From: Agarophyton chilense
Taxonomy: Eukaryota; Rhodophyta; Florideophyceae; Gracilariales; Gracilariaceae
Direction: 5' to 3'
NCBI GenBank assembly: GCA_030374765.1
Contig: JARGXX010000001.1
Coordinates: 62,001-126,000 of the forward strand
Length of the DNA stretch: 64,000 nt
The position numbers and the translations under genes were made by a program. The notes beneath the pieces were generated by a model, which was not told the DNA's origin, ran no database searches, and saw nothing but the letters and a program-made list of their open reading frames with translations. Shown in pieces: positions 1 to 9,783 of the stretch (position 1 is the first letter of the stretch; each line of letters starts with the position of its first letter).

Positions 1-2
1 TC

Positions 3-1163
3 GTGAGACGGAATGCGAAACGGTTCTTAGTTTGGGAAGGAAAGCTATTCAGGCGCACTACAAAGGGTCTACGAGTCGTACCAGATGTTTCTCATAGGCA
101 GAGTATACTGAGGTCTTTTCATGACGATATCGGACACTGGGACGTCAAGGCTACAAGGAAGTTTATTACGGAGAGGTTTTGGTGGCCTACAATGTATCGA
201 GAAACTGGGGATTACGTCAAAAGCTGTGACGCTTGTCAGAGGATGGCACCACTTCCACAGTACTATACTAGCCTTCACACACCGGTTTCGTCTCTGTTTG
301 ATGTGTTTTCAATTGACTTTGCCGGTCCTTTCCAGAAGAGCAAGGCAGGAAACCGATTTCTCTTGGTTTGTGTTGAGCATCTTACTGGATGGCCGATTGC
401 CGCCCCGACAAGGAATTCAACGTCAGAAACTGTAGTAGAATTTGTGAAAAGTGGAATCATCGCCCCTTTTGGCCTTCCCCGTGTCATCGTATCCGACAAT
501 GCGACCTGTTTCACGTCCATGTCACTCGTTTCGTTCATGAAAGAGAAAGGAATCAAGTGGAAAACTGTTCTGGCTTACGCACCTATGTCCAATGGTAGGG
601 CTGAGAGAATGGTTGGTACACTTAAACGAGCTCTTGGAAAGACTGTCTTAGCCCGTGGTTCAAGCTGGGATGATGACCTCCCTTCAGTTCTATATGGATA
701 TCGACGTCGCCATCTTGCCAGCGGAATATCGCCTTTTGAATTGCTTTATGGCGTGAAACCACGTATGACATCGTATGACTCGGGTGTGGCGGTGCAGCAT
801 GGGGATTCTTCACAGATATTTAGGACCTTGGAGACTTTAGCTTCATCTAATCCTCGGGCAGCGCGTGCTGAGATGAGAGTTACTAGGGATATTCCGGAGA
901 AGAAGATAAGAAAGTTCCAGGTTGGAGATGAGGTTTTGGTGGCGAAGGGGAAGGCGCTGAATACCACAGTGAAGTGGCCGGCATTCTCCTCAAAGTACTT
1001 TGGACCTTGCCGTGTTGTCCGTGCAGATCACCCCAGGTACACTTTGGTCTCACCACACAACCGCTATACTCGTCAAGGGATACATTGTCGACGCCTCAAA
1101 ATCTATCTGCCGCGACCATTGGATGCTAAGGTTTCCGGGTTGCCGCGGCGTAGCAACCGTTGA
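3..1163 (+). CDS. Integrase region of Ty3/gypsy-like pol (partial at window edge)
   Basis: This is the C-terminal part of a retroelement polyprotein, which inserts element cDNA into the chromosome. An HHCC zinc-binding domain (H-x5-H, then CDACQ) lies at about residues 40-80. A DDE core follows, with Asp in SIDFAGPF, Asp in VSDNATCF and Glu in NGRAERMVG. A GPY/F-like module (KYFGPCRVV) lies near residue 330. The HHCC-DDE-GPY/F order is the Ty3/gypsy arrangement. The frame enters from outside the window, so the first Met is not the true start. Confidence 0.8.
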   Translation: MRRNAKRFLVWEGKLFRRTTKGLRVVPDVSHRQSILRSFHDDIGHWDVKATRKFITERFWWPTMYRETGDYVKSCDACQRMAPLPQYYTSLHTPVSSLFDVFSIDFAGPFQKSKAGNRFLLVCVEHLTGWPIAAPTRNSTSETVVEFVKSGIIAPFGLPRVIVSDNATCFTSMSLVSFMKEKGIKWKTVLAYAPMSNGRAERMVGTLKRALGKTVLARGSSWDDDLPSVLYGYRRRHLASGISPFELLYGVKPRMTSYDSGVAVQHGDSSQIFRTLETLASSNPRAARAEMRVTRDIPEKKIRKFQVGDEVLVAKGKALNTTVKWPAFSSKYFGPCRVVRADHPRYTLVSPHNRYTRQGIHCRRLKIYLPRPLDAKVSGLPRRSNR

Positions 1164-1436
1164 GCTTGGGGCTGTGTGGGTCGCGGAACGTGTGGAATGT
1201 TCCGGCACTGCTGTAACACACGTGTAGGATGTGCCAGCAGCGCCGGGAGTTCCTACATCTTTGTTGACGCCGACGTTGCAGTGGTATTCTGGTGATGTCA
1301 GGCGTAGTTGTTACATTTTAATTGGTTAGTGTGCTGCTGTACTGGCTTCTAGAAGCCAATAGAGTAACCTAGAAGCACACCGTAGTAATAAGTGAGTATC
1401 AATGCGTTGCAGCCCATTCTGTGGGTTCTAGATCTC

Positions 1437-1445
1437 TATAAAAGG
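1437..1445 (+). promoter_or_regulatory. TATA box in presumed LTR
   Basis: TATAAAAGG lies about 265 bp into the presumed LTR, the usual place for a retroelement U3 promoter. A pyrimidine-rich leader with a structured repeat cluster begins about 110 bp downstream. It is called from the consensus match and position only. Confidence 0.5.
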
Positions 1446-1545
1446 GCCTCTGAAGTCTCCGAACACCATCTCGGACGACCTCAAGCCAACAAACACCCAA
1501 TTCAACTATTTCCTTTGGCTTCGAGCCCTTCAACTATAACAAAAG

Positions 1546-1665
1546 GTGAGGCGTTTGCCGCCTAGGGTCCAGTGAGGCGCTTGCCGCTGGAGGAGCAACC
1601 CTATAATTATCTAAAATCGGTGAGGCGTTTGCCGCCGTATAGAGGACCAGTGAGGCGTTTGCCGC
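1546..1665 (+). repeat. Four copies of a 16-bp hairpin-capable motif
   Basis: The motif GTGAGGCGTTTGCCGC, or a one-base variant, occurs at 1546, 1572, 1620 and 1650. Each copy can fold as GGC-GTTT-GCC. Spacing is irregular (26, 48 and 30 bp), so this is a dispersed cluster and not a satellite. It lies just downstream of the TATA box, where a retroelement leader RNA would be. Confidence 0.7.
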
Positions 1666-2060
1666 TGGAAGGTGCACCCTCTATCAGCCCACTGTACCGG
1701 TTGAAGCGCCTTTGGCGTGGACGGGAGACGGCTTGTGTGTACCAACGGTACTGCGTCTGGCAAGGGGTCCCCCACAGAGTGAAAAGCCTGTGTCGGTCGG
1801 TAAGACCTGGAGGATTCCTGGGATTCAGTACTGGACGGGAAGCTGCCGCAAGTGGTGCCGCGTAACCTTTCCTGCAAAAGGCCAGCTTGGGTATATGAGT
1901 GAAGGCATATCTCGCTGTCATTAGCTCTCCTCGGGAAGCCTTGTAGGGATTGTATACGCGTGCTTCTGGTTGGCGCAGAAGTACGTAGGCTGCAGAAATC
2001 GTCTCACATCCGGAGTGTCTTATCGGAAGTCGGGAGTCTGACTCCTAGTGACCATTGACA

Positions 2061-2795
2061 TAAGTCTTTCGTTGCGTATCGTCCTAAGAAGATTTTGGAG
2101 AATTATCGCTAGGTTGAGCTTCGTTCTCCCCTTGTCATTTTATCTATTTTTATCTGACGGGTTGAGTATTGTCCCTGTCTTGCCGTTCTACTTATCTCTT
2201 TGCGAAACCGAACTACACTTATCTGTACGGGCCTTTTTTGGCTACGAGGGACTCCCATTTACATTGACTTTTACTGTCAAGTTGGCCCACCGCGTCACAC
2301 TCCCAAGATGGCGCCCACAGGGCAGACCGAAATTCCGGTCGACCATTTCGGTGTGGGTTGGCTAACCCTAATTTTGGGACCGAAATTTCTACCGAAATAT
2401 TACCGAACGGCACCGGCCAAAACCCACTAATGGCTCCGAATTTGTGCATCTTGTGACTGTTTTGTGACTCAGATGAAACCCACCTTTACAAGTGCTGTTG
2501 TCTCATTCGCTTGTTCTTATGGCTACCATTGTAGCCGTAAGAAATTTAGGTTCAAAAGGGTTAATTATGGATAGCCCCATTTTCATAAACACGATTCGTG
2601 AGAACCAACGCTTCTCAGCCAAAGGCTGCGAACGGTACGATGTGCTTCGGGAAAGCCCTGGCGTCTGGGTTGCTCTGAGGTGCTAAAAGGACATCAGCCC
2701 CGTCAGCCCCGTCATTGATGAGCTCTACATGATTTCGACTTTCACAATGGCATTATCTACAGTCATCAACGGAGACAACTGCAGATATCACGTAC
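2061..2795. other. Intergenic; no gene recognised
   Basis: No convincing coding frame is seen. Short GACCGAAAT-type words recur around 2325-2400 in both orientations, which suggests repeat-derived DNA. The stretch separates the retroelement from the 3' end of COQ6. Confidence 0.4.
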
Positions 2796-4265
2796 CTACC
2801 GCATTGCCTTGAGGATAACTTTCTTCAGAGGATTTGAGTAGTTCAACGCAGAAATACCTGCGCGTCTCCAAGCCCTAAAGACTGAGTTTTCAACCCCAAA
2901 GACCCGTTGAAGTCCGTGTAGCACGCCAATCATACCAAGGTTGCCAATGAGTCTTTCCGATTGATATCGCATTAAAGGAGCACCCATCTCTCCTCCAATG
3001 TCTCGCCCCGTACTCGCCGCGGTTGCTAAGCAGTCAGACAAACACTGTGCGTCAGCGAAACCCAAGTTCACGCCCTGTCCAGCTAATGGGTGAACGCTGT
3101 GCGCGGCATCGCCAACCAAAACAGTGCGCTTCTTGTGATGAACGTATTGCGGTGAGTGTCCAAGCGTCAAAGGAAAAGTTGCCCGGTTGCCAAGGATGCC
3201 GGTCGCTTCGGGCGGCGGCATGATGCTCAATTTATTGCGTTCATCGCCAACGTTCGGAAACGCTGATTGCATTGCGCTCACCATCCAATGCCACGGCGTC
3301 CCGCGCCGCCCGTCTTCATTTGGATAAAAGGAACTTGCGGTGACGGTTTCACTATCCTCATGTCCCGCAAGCACAATATTCAGCTCATTGATGAAGTCAG
3401 ATTCGTCAGCAGCAAATAGCGCTCTCGCCTCAGTTGGAGTTGTGGTCCAAATGACATTTCCAACGGGTGCTACAGTGTCTTCTGTTGCAACAGGCAACAC
3501 AGCAACAGGTCCCGTGGAGACGAAGCGTTGATATGCGGCGGTGATAACGTCGCTCATTTCGACATTAGCAACGACAGCGCTTTGCCCGTAACTATAATGA
3601 AACCAATCAGCATCACACATGGCTCGAACACGAGATCGAGACCCATCGCAAGCAGCGATGAGCCGACAACGAATAAGCTCACCTGAATCCAACTCGACAA
3701 CAGGCCACGGAGCAGAGTCATCGACAGTATTTGACTCGGTCTGATCCTGGGAATCAACGGCTTGATAAGATTCCCCACCTTGGTAGTCTATGTTCTTGAC
3801 ACTTCCGGAGATGATTCGAAGTCCTGAATTGCCATCAAGGAGGTCATTTATGCGACGAAACATGACATTTCGCAAGGTATCGTTATCTAAAACGTACCCT
3901 AGACAGTCCTGCTGAATTTCGGACGCGTCAAACACAATGGTACCGGCAGGGGTGCCAGAAAGATTTGTGTGCGGTTCCGCCAGAGGAAGTGGTGGAGGGT
4001 GATCCCAAACAAACATCTTATCGAAAACGGCGACTCGGTCGACAGGAATGCGTGGCCAGACGCCGATATCCTCCAGAAACGTCTTTGAGGACGGGGTGAT
4101 GGTGGAGGTTCTCAACGACGTTGAAGGCCATGACTCGATGGACGGCGGGGCTGGATCAACCAAAACCACGTTCAAACTTTTGGCAAACGGATGCAAACTC
4201 ACGGCGGTGGCCAACGAAGCCCCGACCAGCCCTCCCCCCACGATAAGCAAGTCGGCGCTCTGCAT
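2796..4265 (-). CDS. COQ6: Ubiquinone biosynthesis flavin monooxygenase COQ6
   Basis: A 489-residue FAD-dependent aromatic hydroxylase of the UbiH/COQ6 family, which hydroxylates the ring of the ubiquinone precursor, normally at the matrix face of the inner mitochondrial membrane. The FAD Rossmann motif is IVGGGLVGASLA (residues 8-19). The family motif RTSTITPSS lies near residue 52 and LGYVLDNDTLR near 122. The DG motif is AACDGSRSR (D207-G208) and the GD motif is VLVGDAAHSVHP (G385-D386), followed by the AGQGVNLGFAD substrate/FAD loop. Length matches the family. The protein begins directly at the FAD fold with an in-frame TAA two codons upstream, so no mitochondrial presequence is visible. 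A short upstream exon could supply one. The stop is TAG. Confidence 0.92.
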   Translation of the reverse strand: MQSADLLIVGGGLVGASLATAVSLHPFAKSLNVVLVDPAPPSIESWPSTSLRTSTITPSSKTFLEDIGVWPRIPVDRVAVFDKMFVWDHPPPLPLAEPHTNLSGTPAGTIVFDASEIQQDCLGYVLDNDTLRNVMFRRINDLLDGNSGLRIISGSVKNIDYQGGESYQAVDSQDQTESNTVDDSAPWPVVELDSGELIRCRLIAACDGSRSRVRAMCDADWFHYSYGQSAVVANVEMSDVITAAYQRFVSTGPVAVLPVATEDTVAPVGNVIWTTTPTEARALFAADESDFINELNIVLAGHEDSETVTASSFYPNEDGRRGTPWHWMVSAMQSAFPNVGDERNKLSIMPPPEATGILGNRATFPLTLGHSPQYVHHKKRTVLVGDAAHSVHPLAGQGVNLGFADAQCLSDCLATAASTGRDIGGEMGAPLMRYQSERLIGNLGMIGVLHGLQRVFGVENSVFRAWRRAGISALNYSNPLKKVILKAMR

Positions 4266-5473
4266 GAGTTAGCGCACCGTACGGTGAAATTCTCACCCGC
4301 GTTCTAACGATGAAGCAAAACGTTTTCAGGAAAGCATGTGAACGCGTCCCAAAAAGATTACCGAAAAGCACGTTATTTCCCTTCCAAGGGTACATCGGAA
4401 TTCGGAATTCAATTTGGCTCAACAAAAATTGTACACAGGACGGGTGGTCACTTGTCAACTCAGGGCGTGGCGACGAAACTAGTGCACGAAAAATCGGAAA
4501 ACGCACAACTCCGCCCCGCGCCTGCAATTTCGGTCGGCAAGTGACGCTGCATACACCTGCTACCTTCTCTCCGCTGAAGCTTGAATATCCCTCCTGATAA
4601 TGTTCGTAGAAGCACTCTCATAAGACTGATATGTACAGCCAAGAATGTAAGCTACCATTAGGCGACATGCGACAGGCAGGACCCACTGCACTTTGCGCGG
4701 TTACAGTAAATATCCAACACGCAGGGACTCACTCGCCATTAAAGCCGAAGGTGATCATCATCTTCTTAGTATGTGCTCACAAAAAGAATCTGTTCATTGA
4801 ACATTAAGCATTCTTAATTCCAAATTTCCGCGTTCTATGCAGGAACAGTGCAGAAATGCTGCGAACCAATCCCCAGTCGAGTTTCGAGGAGGGCAAGTTT
4901 GAATCAAACTACTGGATTTCGAAGTAGGCTTTCATTCAAACCCTGTGTTGCTTCAAACTTCAAGGCAACTCTGATCCCGGATACTACCTTATCAGAACTC
5001 ACATCTACACGTAGGAGTTCACTCTTAAGGCGGTGCATCTTCTAAGCCATGACACCATCCATACTGGGACATTCCTTTTCATTGATGCGATCTCTTCTAC
5101 TACACGCCACAGGCAGATAGCATGGCTCGCACCCAAGCCATTATGAGAGGTGATAGAATCAAGAATCCTACGCACTTCAACATCCATTGGAAAAAAAAAC
5201 AAATTGCACACGCTTAACATAACAATGACATCACAAAACAACCAATTCCATACATCTTGCCCCGTCCCTACTACCACGTATACTACAATACGTTTGGTCA
5301 AACTTCATTTACCCCGGACTTTCTTCCATGATGATGCGTCCGGACATTTTGTTCCCAGTTATAACACTGAGCGCAGTACAACAACTGCACACTCAAAAAA
5401 AGCGGCCAAAATGTCCAAACCAACAAACAAACAAACATCATATATCTTTATCATCGCCATCACATTTGTGTGT
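4266..5473. other. Intergenic between COQ6 and the Spen-like gene
   Basis: This is upstream of COQ6 and downstream of the Spen-like gene, both on the minus strand. No credible protein or RNA gene is seen. The stretch should hold the COQ6 promoter and any 5' exon carrying a mitochondrial targeting peptide, but no clear TATA or splice pair stands out. Confidence 0.4.
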
Positions 5474-8400
5474 TCACTTCTTCTGCGAAGCCGACTTCGG
5501 ACCCACAACAAGAAGAAGAGAGTCGTGTCCAGCAAAGTCCTGATAACGCCAAGGCAGACGTAGTTTCTTGAACACGAAAGGGTTAGGTGGGATGCACAAG
5601 GTCAAATACTTCTGCCCCTCCCACATATAGCGCCCGATTCCTAAGCGCTGCTTGTTACGCAATGATTGAAGGATACCCTTTAAATACTCCCTGCTCCTCG
5701 GTGCCCTCTTGTCCGTCGGGGTAGAATCCATACCGCTGCTCTCCTCGTCCTTGGCCTTGACCACAACAACCACGGCCTCTGAAGTCAATAAATGATCAAA
5801 TGCATCATCATCAAACCTGCCTCGAAACTCCACTTTCACGTCCGTCGGGAATGCCGCTACAGTTTTCTTCACATACTCCTCCCCCTGCGTCGCTCGAAGC
5901 ACCAAATACCCATTACAGGCCGCTTTCGTCCCCTTCGAAAGGGTGCCGGTCCATACAATAGGTGGCAGAGGATCCGTGTTCTCTCTCGTAGTGTACTTTA
6001 ACACCTGCGGCACGCATAAGCTCTCTAGGTTGCTGCAGAAATCTGCATAGTTCTGCCCATCGCTAGCCTTGGAGTCGCGACCCGTTATAGCAGAGCGAAG
6101 AGTTTCCAGCCTTTCGCAGATCCGTGGCAGCTCCGGGTCGGGTGCCCCTTTGTTTCCCTTCAAGGTAGCTGTCTCTCCAGGTGGAGGAGTCATGGGTGAG
6201 ACATAAAAACGGTCAGTTAACGCCGCTTGAAGAGAGTTAGGGACCTTACCGCTTCCCGCATTGTCGTCACATCGCTTCATTTTCTTCGCAGAAGGTCCGT
6301 CCACATCGCCGCTAGATGGTGGTGTCGGCGATGGGCGCTTCTTACTCGCTGAAGAGGATGAAAGACGAGCTGACAAGCCCCTCAGGTTTAGGGCCGATGG
6401 AAGTATCGCATTTGGCAGATCAAGAACTTGTTTCATGGTCTTCTCACCGCTTTGGCCACCATGAACCTCGACGGTACAGTCATCAATTGGGATCACGACA
6501 AGGTCCGTCAAGCCCACATGAGTGAGCGCGTTCTTCACAAGACTTTCTTCAATACGGTCATGTGGGCCGACAAACTGAACGCGCCACTCGCTTTTTCCGT
6601 TGTGTCCACGGGCGTCACGATCGGTCTCCCGTCGGCCATGGTCACCACCACTTTCGCGGCGATCGTGATCGCCACCATCAAAGCGGCGTCGATCTGGTGC
6701 ACCATCTTCATCATCGCGGCTCTCCCTATCTCGACCACCACCGCCTCCGCCGCCGCCACCGCCACCTCTGCCACCCGGACCGCCAAATTCATCATGCGGG
6801 GAGCGGCGAGAACGACCACCCATGTCATTAGAATGGTTGCGGCTGGGAATGTACGACACGGTAGCATAGCGAGAATGAAGAAGAGGCCTCCCATCAATAT
6901 CCAACAAACGAATAAGGAAGCGCGAATCCTCAATGCCAAGCAACAACTGGTCAGACTGCTTGAGCTTAATATAAAGCGACTCTACTCCATAGTTGCGACG
7001 CATGTCGTCAATGATGTCCTCCGGGATAAAGCCAGGCTGCAACTTTTGCACCCTCGCCACAGACGGCACCTCAAGCGGCAGGATATTAACTTTGCGAGTA
7101 CTGATTGTAATGGAATTCATCGCCAAAGCCTTGCTGTAAGAATCCTCATCCCGAAACACGACGACACAGGCACCGCACCGCCTACCGACCGGCATGATTT
7201 CCTTGATCCTTAATGCATCATTCAAATCTTCTAGGGTGCGGGCGAGTGTGTCCACCACGCGTTCACGATCTTCGCAGAACGGCAAATTGGTCAACACAGT
7301 GGTGACAGTTGGATCAAGCGGTGGATCAACTTTCCTCTCTCGGTCATACCTAGGTTCGACAGGTTCGCGATCGTAGCGACCGCTGCGAGAATCTCGGCGT
7401 TCACGTCCATACTCGCGTTCGCGACCGTAGCCACGTTCGTACCTCCCGTCATAGTCGCGACGATAGCGATCACGATCTCTCCTGTCGTAGTCGCGGTCAT
7501 ATTCGCGATCCCGATAATAGTCGGGAGAATAGCGGCGATCACGATGACGATCGTACAAATCATCGTATCCGGCACCTCCTCGTCGATCACGACGATCATG
7601 TTCATACCGATCGTAGCGGCGTTCACGTTCATATCGAGCAGGCGGGGATCGAGAGCGACTGTGACCTCTGCCGCCAGTAGCAGCGGAACGAGAAAAGCCG
7701 TTGCCGACATCTCCGTTGCGATCGCCGTCAGCTCGACGATCATAACGTCTCGGAGAGTCATTCCTCACTCTCCTATCATACTCCTCCCTTCCATGGCGGT
7801 CTAAATCGTCCCTGGAACGCTCGGCATGGCGATCTGTAGAGTCCCTGGGATCAACGACGCGTTCCTCTCTGCCACGCTCATCCCTTGAGGGGCGCTCTTC
7901 GCGATGAGGACGCTCCTCCCTATCTCTGTCCCTTTCTCTCTCTCTCGGGCGTTCATCTCTTGGTGGTTCATCACGGAAACGCTCGTCTCTCAAGCGGTCA
8001 TCTCTGCCGGCTATGCGTCTGTCGCCATCAGACGGCAGCGGCGGCGGCGGCATACCATTGTCACGATAGTCGCGCGTGCGCGGAGTGCCGCGCCCCTGCG
8101 CAGTAGCAATGCATATGGTGAGCCCCGGCAGCGATCGGTCCTTGTCCAAAGCACGTCGAAACGACTGCTCATCGGCAAAATCAACAAACCAGGTGTTCAT
8201 ATCCGGCGGCCCACCCTTCACCGGGCGCGAACGTGCTTCCACTATGTTGCAACCGCGGAATAGCTCCCTGACGTCTTTCTCGTCGGACGGTCGCGGCATA
8301 CCGCGCACACACACGGTGCGTTGGTCCTCCGGCATAGTGGAGACCCTTAGCTTTCTGCCGCGGAACTCGGCGCCGTCTAGATCGAGTGCAACGTCGACGG

Positions 8401-8740
8401 AGCGAAGGTCCAATACATAGACGTACGCGTTGCCATTGACGCGGTTTCCGGGGGACACCTTGACGAGGGAGACGTGCTTAACGTCAACGCCGGACACGCG
8501 GAAGAAGTCCTCAATGTCCTGCTCAGTGGTGTTGTAGTCTAGGTTGGCCAACAGGATGCGTGGGGGTGGGGGTGGGGGAGAGGCATCGGGGGCGCCGCGC
8601 GGTGGGGGCGGCGGGGTGAGGGAGGTTTGGTCGCGACGGTCGTCGGGAACGGCAGAGAGGCGCGGTTTCTTGCCGGGGCGCGGGTCTCTCAAGCGGTCAT
8701 GCGACCATTCTGGGTCGCGCTCGGCGTGCTCGTTGACCAT
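5474..8740 (-). CDS. Spen/RBM15-like RNA-binding protein (RRMs + SPOC)
   Basis: A 1,088-residue nuclear RNA-binding protein. After a proline-rich leader come RRM1 (61-136, ILLANLDYN) and RRM2 (141-214, TVCVRGMP). A long Arg/Asp/Glu/Tyr-rich low-complexity stretch (220-470) follows, then a third RRM-like domain (480-556, VTTVLTNLPF). A Gly run (659-669), another RD-rich stretch and a possible fourth RRM-like fold (717-780) come next. The C-terminal 160 residues (about 926-1080) match the SPOC pattern: VWTGTLSKG, a hydrophobic mid-strand, then YLTLCIPPNPFVFKKL. RRMs plus SPOC define the Spen family, whose RBM15 branch recruits the m6A methyltransferase and whose others bridge RNA to co-repressors. 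The start ATG is the first in frame and the stop is TGA. A generic SR-like protein is the alternative if SPOC is misread. Confidence 0.78.
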   Translation of the reverse strand: MVNEHAERDPEWSHDRLRDPRPGKKPRLSAVPDDRRDQTSLTPPPPPRGAPDASPPPPPPRILLANLDYNTTEQDIEDFFRVSGVDVKHVSLVKVSPGNRVNGNAYVYVLDLRSVDVALDLDGAEFRGRKLRVSTMPEDQRTVCVRGMPRPSDEKDVRELFRGCNIVEARSRPVKGGPPDMNTWFVDFADEQSFRRALDKDRSLPGLTICIATAQGRGTPRTRDYRDNGMPPPPLPSDGDRRIAGRDDRLRDERFRDEPPRDERPRERERDRDREERPHREERPSRDERGREERVVDPRDSTDRHAERSRDDLDRHGREEYDRRVRNDSPRRYDRRADGDRNGDVGNGFSRSAATGGRGHSRSRSPPARYERERRYDRYEHDRRDRRGGAGYDDLYDRHRDRRYSPDYYRDREYDRDYDRRDRDRYRRDYDGRYERGYGREREYGRERRDSRSGRYDREPVEPRYDRERKVDPPLDPTVTTVLTNLPFCEDRERVVDTLARTLEDLNDALRIKEIMPVGRRCGACVVVFRDEDSYSKALAMNSITISTRKVNILPLEVPSVARVQKLQPGFIPEDIIDDMRRNYGVESLYIKLKQSDQLLLGIEDSRFLIRLLDIDGRPLLHSRYATVSYIPSRNHSNDMGGRSRRSPHDEFGGPGGRGGGGGGGGGGGRDRESRDDEDGAPDRRRFDGGDHDRRESGGDHGRRETDRDARGHNGKSEWRVQFVGPHDRIEESLVKNALTHVGLTDLVVIPIDDCTVEVHGGQSGEKTMKQVLDLPNAILPSALNLRGLSARLSSSSASKKRPSPTPPSSGDVDGPSAKKMKRCDDNAGSGKVPNSLQAALTDRFYVSPMTPPPGETATLKGNKGAPDPELPRICERLETLRSAITGRDSKASDGQNYADFCSNLESLCVPQVLKYTTRENTDPLPPIVWTGTLSKGTKAACNGYLVLRATQGEEYVKKTVAAFPTDVKVEFRGRFDDDAFDHLLTSEAVVVVVKAKDEESSGMDSTPTDKRAPRSREYLKGILQSLRNKQRLGIGRYMWEGQKYLTLCIPPNPFVFKKLRLPWRYQDFAGHDSLLLVVGPKSASQKK

Positions 8741-9783
8741 GGTGGAAAAGCGGGGGCGCGAGGCCGGTGGAGGATGTTAAAGGGGTAAATGGGGGTTGGA
8801 GAAGGGGGAAGGCTCGAAGATTTGTCGGGCACGCAGCGGTGAGTGCCAAAGAGGGGAAGGGGAGATTTGGGGTTGACGAGGACGGAGACGCGCGAGGCGG
8901 TAGCTGTCTAACTGTTTGACTCTTTGCCTGACTGTGCGCACACCAGAAATGTACGGATAGCAGGCGACGCCAAAACAAACAGGCAGCACAAGACAGCGCG
9001 AAGCGAGAGCGCGATGTCAACCACGACGAAGACTCGCAGCAGCCGAGGCACGACAAATGTTGGAGGTCTGGGATGGGGTAGACGAGGGAAGCGGGTGGAC
9101 GGAGAAGCGGGTGGACGGGGAGTCTCCGCGGCGGCGACGCAAAAAAAGAGCTTGTGGTAGAAGCAGCGGGTGCTACAGCGCAGCACAAGTTCGCGCGCAC
9201 TGTCGCAGCAAACGCGCCCGTCGCCGTCGCGCGCGGAAAAAGAACACAAAAAACGCGGCGCCCGGCGCGCTGCAGGCGTGCCTGCTCCACAGCACGGCTC
9301 CACGCCGCGGAGGGGCGCGAATTTGTGAAAACAAACCGAAAAGACTGTGAAAGTTGTGTGTAATCATCTGCTCGCCAAACGAAAACTAGCTGTAAGCGGG
9401 AAGGCGAGTTGGAAACGTGTCATACGTGCCCACCGAGTGCGCTTGTGCATACTGTAACCCATACACACGTGTCATATGCGATGTTGAACATTTGTAGCGC
9501 TTTGCTTGGTTGGTGTTAGGGGAAAGCACGTGCACGGTGCGTCACGGCGCGTGCGCATCTCAAACGCGCGGCTGCATGCCACGTGTGCGCACTACTGGTC
9601 GGAAGTATGACTTCAGCGCTGCAGCGCCATTAACAGCGGAGCGTTAGAATGCACGTCTCTCTCCCTCACCCGGGAACCCTCGCCTGTGCGGACTGCGGGA
9701 ATCCGCCCCCGCCGCTCCCACCATTGCCTTCTCCTTCCTCCAATTTCCCTCTCCCTCTCCCCCTCCCTCCACGAACGCTACCC
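8741..9783. promoter_or_regulatory. Divergent promoter region, CpG-rich
   Basis: About 1 kb separates the start codons of two divergent host genes, the Spen-like gene (-) and the hydrolase (+). It is GC- and CpG-rich with pyrimidine tracts just before each start. Long frames here are low-complexity shadows. No TATA box is evident, so a CpG-island-like bidirectional promoter is the simplest reading. Confidence 0.45.

Larger units (their letters stand above)
1..2060 (+). mobile_element. Ty3/gypsy-like LTR retroelement, 3' part (fossil)
   Basis: The window opens inside the pol region of an LTR retroelement. An integrase reading frame runs to 1163 and is followed by sequence with LTR character: a TATA box near 1437 and a structured leader-like stretch. 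The presumed LTR would begin at about 1172 (TG start just after a G-rich tract). Its 3' limit is uncertain, somewhere between 1950 and 2060. The rest of the element lies upstream of the window. The visible coding part looks whole. Without the second LTR, age cannot be estimated. Confidence 0.65.

Noticed and set aside
6428-7213. 261-residue plus-strand frame
   Set aside because: Antisense shadow of the RD-rich and Gly-rich part of the Spen-like gene.
9649-9783. 45-residue extension of the hydrolase
   Set aside because: Proline-rich translation of a CT-rich tract before a better start at 9784.
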